Notes under the pieces: generated by a model
What the model was told of the DNA's origin: nothing
Databases searched by the model: none
The model's input: the letters and a program-made list of their open reading frames with translations, nothing else
Shown: positions 34,322 to 42,341 of the stretch, in pieces
Position numbering within the stretch: the first letter of the stretch is position 1
Layout of the letters: every line of letters begins with the position of its first letter
Assembly (NCBI GenBank): GCA_934635385.1
Contig: CAKTZI010000008.1
Location: 1-64,000 of the forward strand
Source of the DNA: an uncultured Kiritimatiellota bacterium
GTDB taxonomy: Bacteria; Verrucomicrobiota; Kiritimatiellia; RFP12; UBA1067
Length of the DNA: 64,000 bases
Direction: 5' to 3'
Translations under genes and position numbers: made by a program

Positions 34322-35506
34322 ATGAAAATCGTAGAAAGGTCGATTGAATCGGCGATTGTCTGTGCCTTGGCACAGTTTCCTTCCATTGTCCTAACTGGAC
34401 CGCGGCGAGCCGGGAAGACCTTTCTCCTAAAGCATCTCTTCCCCAAGGCCACCTATGTACAATTGGAAGATCCCGACATCCTCCAGTTGGTCAAAGATGA
34501 TCCGCGCAGTTTCCTTGACGAGCTGAAATTGCCTGTCATCATCGATGAAGTCCAGCAGGCGCCGGAACTGTTCGCCTATATCCGTTCCCGCATTGATGCG
34601 CAACCGGATGTCAACGGACAGTGGATTCTGACAGGGTCGCAGGAATCGTTGTTGATGGATGGTGTAAGTGAGTCCATGGCCGGCCGTGCGGCGATCCTAC
34701 GATTGGCTCCGTTCTCAAGTTATGAAGACTCCCGGGTGAATGCTTTTACAGGCGGGTACCCAGAGGCCTTGACGGCGGGGGCGGGTCGCACACTCTGGTT
34801 TTCTTCTTATGTGCAGACCTACCTTGAGCGAGATGTCCGCTCGATATTAGCCGTCCGCAACCTGTCTGTGTTCCATCGCTTTCTGAAAGTCCTTGCCACG
34901 CGGCACGGGCAGATGCTGAACAAGACGGCCATGGCATCTCCCCTTGGGGTGTCCGTGCCGACTCTGACGGAATGGATCGGCGTGTTGGAGATTTCCGGCA
35001 TCGTCAAGCTTGTCTATCCTTACTTTCGGAATGCCGGAAAGCGTCTGGTGAAGACGCCTAAGCTGTATTTCCTGGATTCCGGCCTCGTTTGCCATTTGCT
35101 CGGCATCCAAAGTCGCGAGGAACTTGTCCGTTCGCCATTCTACGGGGCGATCTTCGAAGGCTTTGTCATTTCGGAGACGCTGAAGTCCCAGTGGTCGCGG
35201 GCCGAGGAAGGGGACGTCTATTATTTCCGTGATGAGCAGGGGCTGGAGGTTGATCTGGTCGTTGCGTCTCATGCGGGCACGGTCACGCTTGCCGAATGCA
35301 AGACGTCCGCGACGATCTCGCCTCAAATGAGCGAGCCTATGCGTAGGCTTGCCAAGGCGTTTGCGTCGGATGGCCTCGACGTGTCCATGCAGTTGATTTA
35401 CAATCCAAACGAGGCAACCCTTCGTATGCCGACAGCAGGAAGCGGTGTTAAGGCCCTCTCCTGCCGTGAATTTGTACAGGGGCTTTATGGAAAGCCCATG
35501 AAATAA
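34322..35506 (+). CDS. AAA_14/DUF4143 family ATPase
   Basis: 394 residues. Walker A GPRRAGKT (26-33), Walker B LPVIIDEVQQAP near 75, sensor-like ILTGSQESLLM near 105, then the DUF4143 part (SYVQTYLERDVRSI) and a C-terminal restriction-like fold EVDLVV and ECKTS. These proteins are abundant in gut bacteria and archaea, often multi-copy, with no settled role. Own promoter, apparently leaderless. It is flanked by two pieces of an oxidoreductase gene start (34151-34212 and 35522-35536). Another AAA_14 gene follows but the two are clearly diverged. Confidence 0.85.
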   Translation: MKIVERSIESAIVCALAQFPSIVLTGPRRAGKTFLLKHLFPKATYVQLEDPDILQLVKDDPRSFLDELKLPVIIDEVQQAPELFAYIRSRIDAQPDVNGQWILTGSQESLLMDGVSESMAGRAAILRLAPFSSYEDSRVNAFTGGYPEALTAGAGRTLWFSSYVQTYLERDVRSILAVRNLSVFHRFLKVLATRHGQMLNKTAMASPLGVSVPTLTEWIGVLEISGIVKLVYPYFRNAGKRLVKTPKLYFLDSGLVCHLLGIQSREELVRSPFYGAIFEGFVISETLKSQWSRAEEGDVYYFRDEQGLEVDLVVASHAGTVTLAECKTSATISPQMSEPMRRLAKAFASDGLDVSMQLIYNPNEATLRMPTAGSGVKALSCREFVQGLYGKPMK

Positions 35507-35521
35507 AGGTGATACAGGATT

Positions 35522-35536
35522 CATGAAACAGATTCT
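35522..35536 (+). pseudogene. Fragment of an oxidoreductase gene start (piece 1)
   Basis: CATGAAACAGATTCT is identical to 37258-37272, the ATG and first codons of the oxidoreductase gene. It ends exactly where the match of the 34151 fragment begins in that gene. A 41-codon open frame (MKQILLPDASYVPFSTWL...) starts at this ATG but has no other support as a gene. Confidence 0.55.
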
Positions 35537-35643
35537 GCTCCCAGACGCTTCTTATGTACCATTCTCGACATGGCTTGAGAACGGTAATTACCAAAATCGA
35601 GTAGGCATGAGAATGGTAATTGCGGATCGGGGGCAAATTTTGG

Positions 35644-35649
35644 TATAAT
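35644..35649 (+). promoter_or_regulatory. Extended -10 box 8 nt before an ATG start (leaderless candidate)
   Basis: TGGTATAAT with TATAAT at 35644-35649 and 8 nt to ATG 35658. The 151-nt gap upstream holds only the oxidoreductase piece and this promoter. Confidence 0.55.
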
Positions 35650-35657
35650 TCACGCCG

Positions 35658-36863
35658 ATGAGACGAATTTACACGAATTTGCTGGAAGACCACCTTGCCA
35701 AGAATCGTCAGATGATTCTTCTGTCGGGCCCACGTCAGGTCGGCAAGACGACCTTGGCGCGGGCGGTTTTGCCGGAGGCGGTCTACCTCAACTTCGACAT
35801 CACGGGCGACGCGATGAAGATCATGGGTGGTGTGGAGAAAGTCGCCGAGGTGCTCGCGCTGGATGTCCCGGCAAAACGGGCGCGGTCGGTCATTTTCGAC
35901 GAACTCCACAAGTATGCGGAGTGGAAGCACTTCCTGAAGGGGTTCTTTGACCGCTACGAAAAGGACTTGAAGATTGTCGCGACGGGATCGGCGCGCATGG
36001 ATGTGTATCGGCGCGGCGGGGACAGCCTCATGGGGCGGTCGTTCAGTTATCGGGTGCATCCGTTGTCGGTCGGCGAACTGGCTTCGGCGGAATGCGACCT
36101 TGAGACGATGTTTCAGAAGCCGAAAGACGTGTCGCGCGTGGAGATTGCGCGGCTCCTGCAGTTCGGCGGATTCCCCGAACCGTTTCTGGATGGCTCGCGG
36201 CGGTTTTACACGCGGTGGCAGAATTCGCGGCTGGACAAGATCTTCAATGAAGATCTGCGAGACTTGAGCCGCGTACAGGATCTGCGGGGCGTGAAGATGC
36301 TGGCGGAACTCTTGCGGGCGCGGGTTTCGGGTGAAATCAACCACGCCTCGCTTGGACGTGACTTGGGAGTTTCGATTGATACGGTCAAGAACTGGATTGG
36401 GTTGCTGGAAAGTGTCTACTTCTGCTACAGTGTGCGTCCGTATTTCAGGAATGTCGCCAATTCGATTCGCAAGATGCCGAAGATTTACCTGTGGGACTGG
36501 AGCCTCATTGCGGACAAGGGGGCGCGGAATGAGAATTTTGTGGCGTCGCACCTCCTGAAGAGCGTGGACTGGTGGACGGATAGCGGGTTGGGGCGGTTTG
36601 AGCTTTGCTACATCCGGGACAAGCAGCAGCATGAGGTTGATTTTGTCGTGACGAAAGACGAGGAACCGCTGATGCTGGTTGAGGTGAAGTCGTCGCTCGA
36701 CGAGCCGCTCAACTCGAATTTAAGGGTGTTCGCCGAGAAACTGAATGTCAAGTATGCGTTTCAGGTTGCGGTTGAAGCAGAGGGGTCGGCAATCAATCCG
36801 CTGGACTATGGGGGCCGTCCCGTGCGTGTCGCCTTTGCGGATTTGGCCAAGGTGCTGATTTAA
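35658..36863 (+). CDS. AAA_14/DUF4143 family ATPase
   Basis: 401 residues. Walker A GPRQVGKT (24-31), Walker B SVIFDELHKYAEW near 77, IVATGSARMDVYRRGGDSL near 105 as sensor I, then SLGRDLGVSIDTVKNWIGLLE (winged-helix-like) and a C-terminal nuclease-like region EVDFVV with VEVKSS. Role unknown. It sits between the previous ATPase gene and leader copy 5 with its own apparently leaderless promoter. G+C-richer than its neighbour, so the two were probably acquired separately rather than by tandem duplication. Confidence 0.85.
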   Translation: MRRIYTNLLEDHLAKNRQMILLSGPRQVGKTTLARAVLPEAVYLNFDITGDAMKIMGGVEKVAEVLALDVPAKRARSVIFDELHKYAEWKHFLKGFFDRYEKDLKIVATGSARMDVYRRGGDSLMGRSFSYRVHPLSVGELASAECDLETMFQKPKDVSRVEIARLLQFGGFPEPFLDGSRRFYTRWQNSRLDKIFNEDLRDLSRVQDLRGVKMLAELLRARVSGEINHASLGRDLGVSIDTVKNWIGLLESVYFCYSVRPYFRNVANSIRKMPKIYLWDWSLIADKGARNENFVASHLLKSVDWWTDSGLGRFELCYIRDKQQHEVDFVVTKDEEPLMLVEVKSSLDEPLNSNLRVFAEKLNVKYAFQVAVEAEGSAINPLDYGGRPVRVAFADLAKVLI

Positions 36864-36874
36864 ATGCCCCGACT

Positions 36875-37258
36875 TCGCCTTCAGCCTGATTCGGCGAGAT
36901 TATGGTATACTACAACCGTTCGCGGGGGAACTCGCGGACGTTGATCTTTGATATCGGCGGCACGCGCTTGCATAAGAGCCGTGTCGCCATCATCAAATGT
37001 GCGTAAGCGCATTTTTTGTTTCCAACGAAAACTGGTAATTTTCACTTCACGAGACAAAGGATGTGGCTGTGCAGGTTGGCGTCGTGGGACGGCAGTTCTG
37101 TCTTTCCCCTGGTACGCCCGCTTTGCGCACCTGTTCGTTGCATCTTGAAAGAAAAACAGCCCGTGCCTCGTTGGAGATATCTCGAACGAGGCACACGTCT
37201 TTCATGCCGCGTCATTCGTGTCGCCTCGCCCCTCCACCTGACGCGGAAATGTGCGGAC
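36875..37258 (+). repeat. Operon leader element, copy 5 (mosaic)
   Basis: Full copy upstream of operon 4. Promoter is type A (TCGCC/GGCGA repeat, TGGTATACTAC, TATACT 36906-36911) but the body from about 37060 is type B as in copy 4: GGTTGGCGTCGTGGG, MWLCRLASW leader, perfect GAGATATCTC centre of the palindrome (37163-37194). Second hairpin pairs as TTTGAT/ATCAAA with GGCGGCACG/CGTGTCGCC. At the right end ACGCGG runs directly into AAATG and the oxidoreductase ATG, losing the last GCAAAAGG block. Confidence 0.9.
36995..37017 (+). terminator. Terminator-like hairpin in leader copy 5
   Basis: TGCG-TAAG-CGCA hairpin followed by six T, at the same place as in the other leader copies. Confidence 0.6.
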
Positions 37259-39577
37259 ATGAAACAGATTCTACAGTCGTTCAAGACCGGCGAGATGTGG
37301 CTTGCCGAGGTGCCGGCGCCGCTGTGCCGGGCGAATGGCGCGGTCGTGAAGACGGCGTCGAGCTTCGTCAGCGCGGGGACGGAGCGCATGCTCGCCGAAT
37401 TCGCCCGGAAGGGCCTTGTCGGCAAGGCCCTGCAGATGCCCGACCAGGTCAGGAAGGTCTTGCGCAAGATGAAGACCGAGGGCGTCTTCGCGACCCTTGA
37501 GAAGGTTCAGGCGAAGCTCGACCAGCCGATTCCGCTCGGCTATTCCAGTGCGGGCGTCGTCGTCGAGGCTGGACGGAACTGCGGGTTTTCCGTCGGCGAC
37601 CGCGTGGCCTGCGGCGGCGCCGGGTTCGCCAATCATGCCGAGTACGATTCCGTGCCGCGCAACTTGCTCGCAAAGATCCCTGACGGTGTATCCTTTGAGG
37701 ATGCGTCGTGCACGACGGTCGGTTCGATTGCGCTTCAGGGCGTGCGGCAGTGCGACGTCCGGCTGGGCGAAACGGTGGCGGTCATCGGCCTGGGGCTGAT
37801 GGGTATTCTCGCCGTCCAGATGCTCAAAGCGAGCGGCTGTCGCGTCGTCGGCTTCGATCCAAACGCCGCACGCTGCAAACTGGCCGAAGACCTCGGCTGC
37901 GACTGCGCCGTGAGCGGCAACCTGCTCGGTGAAGCCTTGTCGTTCTCCGACGGTCACGGCGTGGATGCCGTCCTCATCACGGCGGCGACGCACTCCGACG
38001 AGCCTGTCACGGTCGCGGCGGAGATCTGCCGTCAAAAGGGACGTGTTGTAGCAACGGGACTTGTCGGCATGAACCTGCCGCGCGATGCGTACTACAAGAA
38101 GGAAATCGACTTCCGCCTGAGTTGTTCGTATGGGCCAGGTCGCTACGATCCCGTTTATGAGGAGCAGGGCATCGACTATCCGTTCGGCTACGTGCGCTGG
38201 ACGGAACAGCGCAACATGGCGGCATTCCTGCAACTTGTCGCGGAGGGCAAGGTCACGCCGTCGCGGCTTGTGACGCATCGCTTTCCGTTCGACGGTGCGC
38301 TCGACGCCTATCAGCTGTTGCTGGGCGTGCGAAAGGAGCCGTATCTCGGCATCGTTCTCGACTATGGACCACTGGGTACGGCGGATGATCAATTTCGGAC
38401 GGGACAGAGCCCGTCCCTCCCGAAGGCGGATTCTGATGGTTTACGGACGGGACAGAGCCCGTCCCTCCCGAAGATGGATCGTGACGGTTTATGGGAGGGA
38501 CGCGCTCTGTCGCGTCCGGACTCGGATATTGCGCCCGAGACGTTCAAGATTGCGCGCCGCGTCGACTTCACGCCGCACCTTGCACGTTCAGCCTCTCCCA
38601 TTGAGACGGTTGGCGTGAGCTTCATCGGTTGCGGGAACTTCGCCAAGGCCGTGTTGTTGCCGACATTGAAGAAGACGCCTGACGTGCGGTTGCGCGGCAT
38701 CTGCACGGCGAGCGGCATGAGCTGCGGCGAGACGGGGCGGAAGGAGGGCTTTGCGTTCGCGGCGACGGATCAGGCTGAAGTGCTGAACGATGCGGAGACG
38801 CGGCTCGTCTTCGTGACGACGCGGCATGATCTTCACGCCGGGCAGGTTGCGACCGTGTTGAAGGCTGGAAAATGCGTCTTCACCGAGAAGCCGCTTGCGA
38901 TTTCGGAAGGGCAGCTGGACGATTTGCGCGGTGCGGTCGATGCAAGCGATCGGGCGCGGGTGATGGTTGGCTTCAACCGTCGGTTCAGTCCACATGCGAA
39001 GTTGCTGAAGAGTTATTTCGCCCAACGGACGCAGCCGCTCGTGATGCACTACCGTGTCAATGCGGGGACGATTCCGAAGGACGTGTGGATTCAGGATCCC
39101 GCTGTCGGTGGCGGACGCATGGTCGGCGAGGGCTGTCATTTCATCGACTTCATGAGTTACGTGTGCGGTGCGCCCGTGGAGCGGGTGCAGGCCATGTGCA
39201 TCAAAACGGCCAACGCCGCCGAGACGCCGGAAGATTCGATTTGCGTGAACGTGCAGTTTGCGGACGGCTCTTTGGGGGCGCTGGAATACGTGGCTTTGGG
39301 CGACACGTCGTTGCCGAAGGAGCGCTGCGAGATTCACGGCGAAGGGTCGACGGCGGTGATGGACAACTTCTGCACGACCGTCTGCTCGGGCAAACTGGGC
39401 AGTCGCAAGCTTAAGGGGCGGCAGCAGAAGGGCTTTGCCGAGGAACTGGCCGCAACCGTTGCGGCGGTTCGGGCGGGCGCGGCGATGCCGATCACGTGGG
39501 ATGAGATCGAAAACGTGACGCGGGCGACGTTCGCCGTGCTGAAGGCCGTAAAGAGCGGGGAAAGCGAAGCCGTGTGA
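37259..39577 (+). CDS. Bi-domain oxidoreductase (ADH-like plus Gfo/Idh/MocA)
   Basis: 772 residues. Residues 1-375 form a medium-chain dehydrogenase/reductase-like domain (PLGYSSAGVVVEAG, VAVIGLGLMGILAVQ as Rossmann motif); about 450-772 form a Gfo/Idh/MocA domain (SFIGCGNFAKAV, EKPLAI with Lys544). This pairing recurs with heparinase-like, GT4 and wecB genes in polysaccharide loci, as here, and probably makes or modifies a nucleotide sugar. The interdomain linker (about 380-421) is coded by two direct copies and one inverted copy of a palindromic repeat. ATG 37259 follows leader copy 5. The frame is open further upstream through the leader, which is not taken as coding. Overlaps the next gene as GTGA. 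Confidence 0.85.
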   Translation: MKQILQSFKTGEMWLAEVPAPLCRANGAVVKTASSFVSAGTERMLAEFARKGLVGKALQMPDQVRKVLRKMKTEGVFATLEKVQAKLDQPIPLGYSSAGVVVEAGRNCGFSVGDRVACGGAGFANHAEYDSVPRNLLAKIPDGVSFEDASCTTVGSIALQGVRQCDVRLGETVAVIGLGLMGILAVQMLKASGCRVVGFDPNAARCKLAEDLGCDCAVSGNLLGEALSFSDGHGVDAVLITAATHSDEPVTVAAEICRQKGRVVATGLVGMNLPRDAYYKKEIDFRLSCSYGPGRYDPVYEEQGIDYPFGYVRWTEQRNMAAFLQLVAEGKVTPSRLVTHRFPFDGALDAYQLLLGVRKEPYLGIVLDYGPLGTADDQFRTGQSPSLPKADSDGLRTGQSPSLPKMDRDGLWEGRALSRPDSDIAPETFKIARRVDFTPHLARSASPIETVGVSFIGCGNFAKAVLLPTLKKTPDVRLRGICTASGMSCGETGRKEGFAFAATDQAEVLNDAETRLVFVTTRHDLHAGQVATVLKAGKCVFTEKPLAISEGQLDDLRGAVDASDRARVMVGFNRRFSPHAKLLKSYFAQRTQPLVMHYRVNAGTIPKDVWIQDPAVGGGRMVGEGCHFIDFMSYVCGAPVERVQAMCIKTANAAETPEDSICVNVQFADGSLGALEYVALGDTSLPKERCEIHGEGSTAVMDNFCTTVCSGKLGSRKLKGRQQKGFAEELAATVAAVRAGAAMPITWDEIENVTRATFAVLKAVKSGESEAV
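38396..38519 (+). repeat. Palindromic repeats coding the oxidoreductase linker
   Basis: Direct copies of CGGACGGGACAGAGCCCGTC plus CCTCCCGAAG at 38396-38424 and 38444-38473, and a partly inverted copy GGGAGGGACGCGCTCTGTCG at 38493-38519. Each direct copy has GGACGGG/CCCGTCC arms. Translated as RTGQSPSLPK twice and WEGRALSRPD once, in frame, between the two enzyme domains. Confidence 0.9.
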
Positions 39578-41118
39578 ACGTCGGGCGGCTCTATCGAACG
39601 ATTCGGTGGCTGAAGCCCCGCCAGATCTGGTATCAGGTTTGGCGGCGGGTTCAGCGGCGGTGGGAGATTCGCCGGCTCGCGCCGGCGACACGGGACAGTA
39701 AACCGGGCGCGCCGAGCCGCGCGACGGCGTTTGGCGAAGAGCCGGGCCTCGCGACCGCGGCGGCGGGCGAGCTGCCCGCGTTCACGTTCTTGAACCTGAC
39801 GGCGAAGCCAAAGGGCTGGAACGACACCTCGCTCGATTTGCTCTGGCGCTACAACTTGCATTATTTCGATTTCTTGGTCGCGACAAGCGCGACCCTCCCT
39901 CTTGCGGGCGGACTGTCGGCACGGGCGCTGATCGAACGCTGGATTGCGGAGAACCCACGTGGCGGTGCGCCGGGATGGGATCCGTATCCGACGAGCCTCC
40001 GGATCGTCAACTGGGTGAAATGGTTGGATCGGAACGCCCCGTCCCCGCATCTGCGCGCCTCGCTGGCGGAACAGGTGGCGTGGCTGGAACGCCATGTCGA
40101 ATGGCATATTCAAGCCAATCATCTCTTGGCGAACCTCAAGGCCCTCATTCTTGGCAACCGCTTCCTTGAACGGGACGATTCGCGGTGGCTGCGGCTTTAC
40201 CGGGCACAGATTGACGAACAGGTGTTGCCGGACGGCGGCCATTTCGAACGGAGCGTGATGTACCACGCAATCATCTTGGAGGATGTGTTGGACGTGATGC
40301 GCTTTTGCGGAGCGGACGCGGCTGGGCTGAAGCCGATTGCCGCCCGGATGCTCCGTTATCTCGTCAACATGACGGGGCCGGATGGCCGAATCGTGCTGTT
40401 CAACGACGCGGCGGACGGCATCGCAAAGCCGACGCCGGAACTGTGTGAGGCGGCGCGTTCACTGGGTGTGGAGCCTGCCGACGTGGAGGCGTTCATTGAT
40501 TTTCCCCAGACGGGCTATGCACGGCTGACGGCGGGCGACTTCGTGCTGTTCGTCGACGCTGCGCCGATTGGCCCCGACTATCAGCCCGGCCATGCCCATG
40601 CTGACACGCTGACATACGAGCTGTACTACAAGGGGCGCAAGGTTGTCGTGGACGCGGGGACGAGTGCGTATTGCGGCGTTCGGCGGGCGTTCGAGCGCAG
40701 CACGGCGGCGCACAATGTCGTCGAGGTCGACGGACGCGATTCAAGCGAAGTCTGGTCTTCGCATCGGGTGGGGGCGCGGGCGCGGATCGTCATGCGCAGG
40801 GTCGAACCGGGACGTGTCGTTGCCGCACATGACGGCTACGGCTTTGCTGTCGGGCGGGCGTTCAGGCTGTCACGCGAGGGGCTGACGATTGTCGAGAAGG
40901 TCGCGGGCACGGGCGATTGCGTCACACGGGTTCACGTGACTCCGGCATTCTCGGAGAGCGGCTTGATTCTGGATGGAGGTCTCGGTAACGGAGGCGGATG
41001 GACGGACGAGAATTTTGAATATGCCGTCGCGTTCGGCGAACTGGAGAAGGGGCGGTGCGTCGCCAAGCGGTTTGGCGGCGGGGAACTGGAATATACGATA
41101 CGCAGGGCGGACACATGA
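39574..41118 (+). CDS. Heparinase II/III family protein
   Basis: 514 residues without a signal peptide. The N-terminal alpha/alpha toroid has WRYNLHYFDFL, WDPYPTSLRIVNWVKW, then HLLANLKALILGNRFL, DGGHFERSVMYHAIILEDVLD; the C-terminal beta-sandwich has PGHAHADTLTYELYYKG with the catalytic-type His and DAGTSAYCG. Family members cleave uronic-acid polysaccharides by beta-elimination, but cytoplasmic-looking versions in biosynthetic loci may act as epimerase-like or editing enzymes. GTG start overlaps the oxidoreductase stop. Its presence supports a uronate- or hexosamine-containing polymer. Confidence 0.82.
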   Translation: MNVGRLYRTIRWLKPRQIWYQVWRRVQRRWEIRRLAPATRDSKPGAPSRATAFGEEPGLATAAAGELPAFTFLNLTAKPKGWNDTSLDLLWRYNLHYFDFLVATSATLPLAGGLSARALIERWIAENPRGGAPGWDPYPTSLRIVNWVKWLDRNAPSPHLRASLAEQVAWLERHVEWHIQANHLLANLKALILGNRFLERDDSRWLRLYRAQIDEQVLPDGGHFERSVMYHAIILEDVLDVMRFCGADAAGLKPIAARMLRYLVNMTGPDGRIVLFNDAADGIAKPTPELCEAARSLGVEPADVEAFIDFPQTGYARLTAGDFVLFVDAAPIGPDYQPGHAHADTLTYELYYKGRKVVVDAGTSAYCGVRRAFERSTAAHNVVEVDGRDSSEVWSSHRVGARARIVMRRVEPGRVVAAHDGYGFAVGRAFRLSREGLTIVEKVAGTGDCVTRVHVTPAFSESGLILDGGLGNGGGWTDENFEYAVAFGELEKGRCVAKRFGGGELEYTIRRADT

Positions 41119-42341
41119 AGATCCTGTTTTTCAGCCACTACTACACGCCGGAGGGGAATGCGCCGGCAACCCGCGTGAGCGCGCTGTGCGAGCGTTGGGC
41201 GAAGGCCGGACACGACGTCACGGTCGTCACGTGTCCGCCGAACGTACCGAGCGGCGTCGTCTACGACGGTTACGCCAACCGGCGCACGCATGAGGTGCTC
41301 AACGGTGTCAAGGTCGAGCGTGTCAAGATCTACTTGGCCGCGAACAGGGGTGCGGTTCGGCGGATGCTGAACTACGTCTCGTATTTCGTCCAGGCGCTTC
41401 GGGCGGCCTTGCGCCTGCCGAAGCCGGATGTCGTGATCGCGACGAGTCCGCAGATCTTCTGCGGCTATGCGGGCGTGTGGTACAAGCGGCTTCGGCATGT
41501 GCCCCTGGTGGTCGAAATCCGTGACATCTGGCCGGAGTCGATGGGGGCGGTCGGGGCGCACGTGCCGAAACCGGCGTATTGGTTTCTGGAGCGGGTGGAA
41601 CGTGCGCTCTATCGGACGTGCGACGCGCTCGTGACGGTCGGCGACGGCTATCAGGCGCGGCTGGCGGAGAAAGGCGTTCTGCGCGAAAAGATGTTCGTCA
41701 TCATGAACGGCACGGATCTCGCCGTCTACCGGCCGCAGCCGAGGAACGTGCCGCTTCTGTCGCAGTGGGGACTGGAGGGCAAGTTCGTCGTGAGCTATAT
41801 CGGGACGGTCGGCATGGCGTGTGGCTTGGAGGTCGTGCTGGACGCGGCGGAGATCCTCGCTGCGACACCACAGGGACGCATGGTCGCCTTTGTGATTGTC
41901 GGCGACGGTGCGCGGCGGCAGGAGCTGGAGGCCGAGGCGAAGCGGCGGGGGCTCGGCAACGTCGTCTTCACGGGGCGGCAGCCGAAGGGGCGGATTCCGG
42001 ATTGGATCTGCTCCAGCGACGCGAGCCTTGTGCATCTGCGGAAGACGGAGCTGTTCACGACGGTCATTCCCAGCAAGATTTTCGAGAGCGCAGGCTGCAA
42101 GCGTCCCATCATCATGGGCGTGGACGGATTCGCCAAGCGGCTTGTTTTGGATGCCGAGGCGGGGCTGGACATGACGCCGGGCGATGCCGCGTCGCTGGTG
42201 TCGTGTGTACAGCGGCTCGTCGCCGATCCCGACCTGTGCCGGACGCTGGGCGAGAACGCCTACGAGAAGATCGCAAAGGTTCACAATCGTGATCGGCAGG
42301 CAGTCGATTACCTCAAGGTTCTTGAAAGGACAGTAAAATGA
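41115..42341 (+). CDS. Family 4 glycosyltransferase (WbuB-like)
   Basis: 408 residues. KILFFSHYYTPEGNAPATRVS is the start typical of WbuB-type GT4 enzymes; VVEIRDIWPESMGAVG, VTVGDGYQARLAEKG, VIMNGTDLAVY and IVGDGARRQELEAEAKRRG follow. The C-terminal donor site is modified (SSDASLVHLRKTELFTTVIPSKIFE). Coupled on both sides by overlaps with the heparinase-like gene and wecB, whose product probably supplies its N-acetylmannosamine-type donor. Confidence 0.85.
   Translation: MKILFFSHYYTPEGNAPATRVSALCERWAKAGHDVTVVTCPPNVPSGVVYDGYANRRTHEVLNGVKVERVKIYLAANRGAVRRMLNYVSYFVQALRAALRLPKPDVVIATSPQIFCGYAGVWYKRLRHVPLVVEIRDIWPESMGAVGAHVPKPAYWFLERVERALYRTCDALVTVGDGYQARLAEKGVLREKMFVIMNGTDLAVYRPQPRNVPLLSQWGLEGKFVVSYIGTVGMACGLEVVLDAAEILAATPQGRMVAFVIVGDGARRQELEAEAKRRGLGNVVFTGRQPKGRIPDWICSSDASLVHLRKTELFTTVIPSKIFESAGCKRPIIMGVDGFAKRLVLDAEAGLDMTPGDAASLVSCVQRLVADPDLCRTLGENAYEKIAKVHNRDRQAVDYLKVLERTVK

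Noticed and set aside
35523..35648. 41-codon gene starting MKQILLPD
   Set aside because: The start is explained as an oxidoreductase fragment, there is no ribosome site, and the end overlaps the promoter of the next ATPase gene.
9311..37258. Leader repeats as a CRISPR array or insertion sequence
   Set aside because: Copies are about 380 bp, 8-10 kb apart, all in one orientation, with promoters and no spacers, transposase or terminal inverted repeats with target duplications.
37016..37258. N-terminal extension of the oxidoreductase through leader copy 5
   Set aside because: The frame is open by chance through the leader; the enzyme family starts at MKQIL and the same leader lacks this fusion in the other copies.
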